Assembly: GCF_004028155.1 (NCBI RefSeq)
Contig: NZ_SBII01000008.1
Location: forward strand, 1 to 64,000
Direction of reading: 5' to 3'
From: Flavobacterium cerinum
Lineage (GTDB): Bacteria; Bacteroidota; Bacteroidia; Flavobacteriales; Flavobacteriaceae
Length of the DNA stretch: 64,000 nucleotides
In this document: positions 63,113 to 64,000 of the stretch, in pieces
Numbering within the stretch: the first letter of the stretch is position 1
Layout: each line of letters opens with the position of its first letter
Program-made: the position numbers and the translations under genes
The notes under the pieces: model-generated
Seen by the model: the letters and a program-made list of their open reading frames with translations, nothing else
Databases searched by the model: none
What the model was told of the DNA's origin: nothing

Positions 63113-64000
63113 ATGAAGAAACACCTTACAGGACGAAAGAAGCGTCTCAAGTTTATCTTGGGATGCCTTTTCTGGCTGATGATGTTTAACAACCTCAATG
63201 CCCAAAACGTTACCCTCACATGGGACAAAGAATCTGGGTGCCAGATTTACAAACCTCGTGATAAAAAAGCAGCTGCTGATACTCCAGATATTGGACCAGG
63301 CGACTGTGTTAGAGTATGCGAAGAAAGCCAGGTTACTTACACATTAAACAATTCGAGTAGTATCTGGTCAATAGTATGGACTGTTACCGGAGGTACTATT
63401 AATGGATCAAACAGCGGCACTTCATGTGTTGTAGACTGGGGGAATGCAGGCTACGGATTTGTTTCCGCTACGTATATGACTCCAAACGGGCAACGCACTA
63501 AAGAAATGTGCCTGGAAGTAATAACCGGGCCAAAACCTAGTTTTATTATAGTACCTGGGTCTAAAGAGTTTTGTCTTGAAGAGACAATATACTTTACAAA
63601 TACCTCAAGTGCTAACGGCGGATCACAAATAATCTCTTATTTCTGGGATTTTGGTGATGATACTTATTCTTCGGAATTTGAACCGACACATACTTACGCA
63701 CAACCTGGAGGAAAAACGGTAAAATTAACTGTAACCAATGAGTGTAACTGCAGCAAGACATTTAAGTATGATATTTATATTCATGATACAAAGGCATTCC
63801 CTATTACATGTAATTCTGTAGTATGTGAAAATGCCACAGATGATTATAGTATACCAGAAGAAATTGCAAAAGAATGTGACGGACACCATAACTGGAAAGT
63901 AGAAGGTGGAACAATTCTTTCACAGCAGCCTTATGGAGGCACAATAACAGTTCAGTGGGATAATGTAGGTCCAGGCGGCTTCGGTTATGTTATCTATGAT
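63113..64000 (+). CDS. Second giant PKD-domain protein, tandem paralogue (cut off by window end)
   Basis: 296 residues are visible from the ATG at 63113. The start KKHLTGRKKRLKFILGCLFW and the following NLNAQNVTLTWDKESGCQIY match the first giant protein nearly residue for residue. The PKD module (SYFWDFGDDTYSSEFEPTHT) and the CNSVVCENATDDYSIPEE region match too. Differences cluster in short segments, for example an insertion (KKAAADTPDIGPGD) near residue 50. No stop is met before base 64000. By homology it should also be a type IX cargo; the presence of its own sorting domain cannot be seen here. Confidence 0.92.
   Translation, partial: MKKHLTGRKKRLKFILGCLFWLMMFNNLNAQNVTLTWDKESGCQIYKPRDKKAAADTPDIGPGDCVRVCEESQVTYTLNNSSSIWSIVWTVTGGTINGSNSGTSCVVDWGNAGYGFVSATYMTPNGQRTKEMCLEVITGPKPSFIIVPGSKEFCLEETIYFTNTSSANGGSQIISYFWDFGDDTYSSEFEPTHTYAQPGGKTVKLTVTNECNCSKTFKYDIYIHDTKAFPITCNSVVCENATDDYSIPEEIAKECDGHHNWKVEGGTILSQQPYGGTITVQWDNVGPGGFGYVIYD

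Overview
The window comes from a member of the Bacteroidota, most likely a Flavobacterium-like Flavobacteriaceae. Three things support this. There are several proteins of the type IX secretion system (T9SS) and gliding motility type: a PorP/SprF protein, a 2037-residue protein with a type B sorting domain, and two giant PKD-type proteins, the complete one ending in a type A sorting domain. Promoters match the Bacteroidota pattern TTG/TTTG, 17-23 bases, TAnnTTTG, and Shine-Dalgarno sequences are almost absent. The family set is also typical: a MurF-Alr fusion, S9 peptidases, CarboxypepD-like TonB receptors, and a radical SAM gene paired with a DUF4130 gene. I saw no rRNA, tRNA or CRISPR array.

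Layout. 1-7148: a PorP/SprF gene (cut by the window edge) downstream of a giant secreted adhesin. 7376-10288: lpxH, a small Cys-rich protein and recJ. 10354-16789: an AT-rich accessory island bounded by perfect 33-bp inverted repeats. It holds an IS1595-family transposase, several unrecognised genes, a membrane-plus-cytosolic two-gene cassette, a strongly structured RNA leader before a secreted protein, and two very small genes. 16776-19697: an operon of an acidic low-complexity protein, rsmI and a YwqK-like secreted repeat protein. 19799-24466: tdk, murF-alr, mscL and asd. 24633-31668: a lipoprotein, a probable metal-uptake module (His-rich protein, TonB receptor, lipoprotein), a DoxX protein and prolyl oligopeptidase. 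31893-37862 (minus): lpxR-mtgA, an oxidoreductase/methyltransferase/membrane trio, DedA and a dicarboxylate or glutamate symporter. 38040-45954: two secreted peptidases, an FMN glutamate-synthase-like protein, a serine beta-lactamase-family protein and small membrane or secreted proteins. 46114-51161 (minus): pdxA, yceD, rpmF, a terminator, then fabH, accB and accC, which start and feed fatty-acid synthesis. 51214-54727: ribE, a radical SAM plus DUF4130 DNA-repair pair, and miaE. 54734-57193: AsmA family. 57552-64000: two tandem paralogous giant PKD proteins with duplicated leaders; the second runs off the window.

The most unusual parts are the inverted-repeat-bounded island, and within it a leader RNA whose GTGGTG...GGATTT strand can pair either with an upstream partner or with a copy of that partner directly before the start codon. 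That looks like a translational switch. A repeated ~100-residue module alternating with FN3 domains in the 2037-residue protein, a conserved operator-like repeat in the duplicated giant-protein promoters, and a rare strong Shine-Dalgarno before the radical SAM gene also deserve attention. All functions are read from sequence motifs; no database search was possible.
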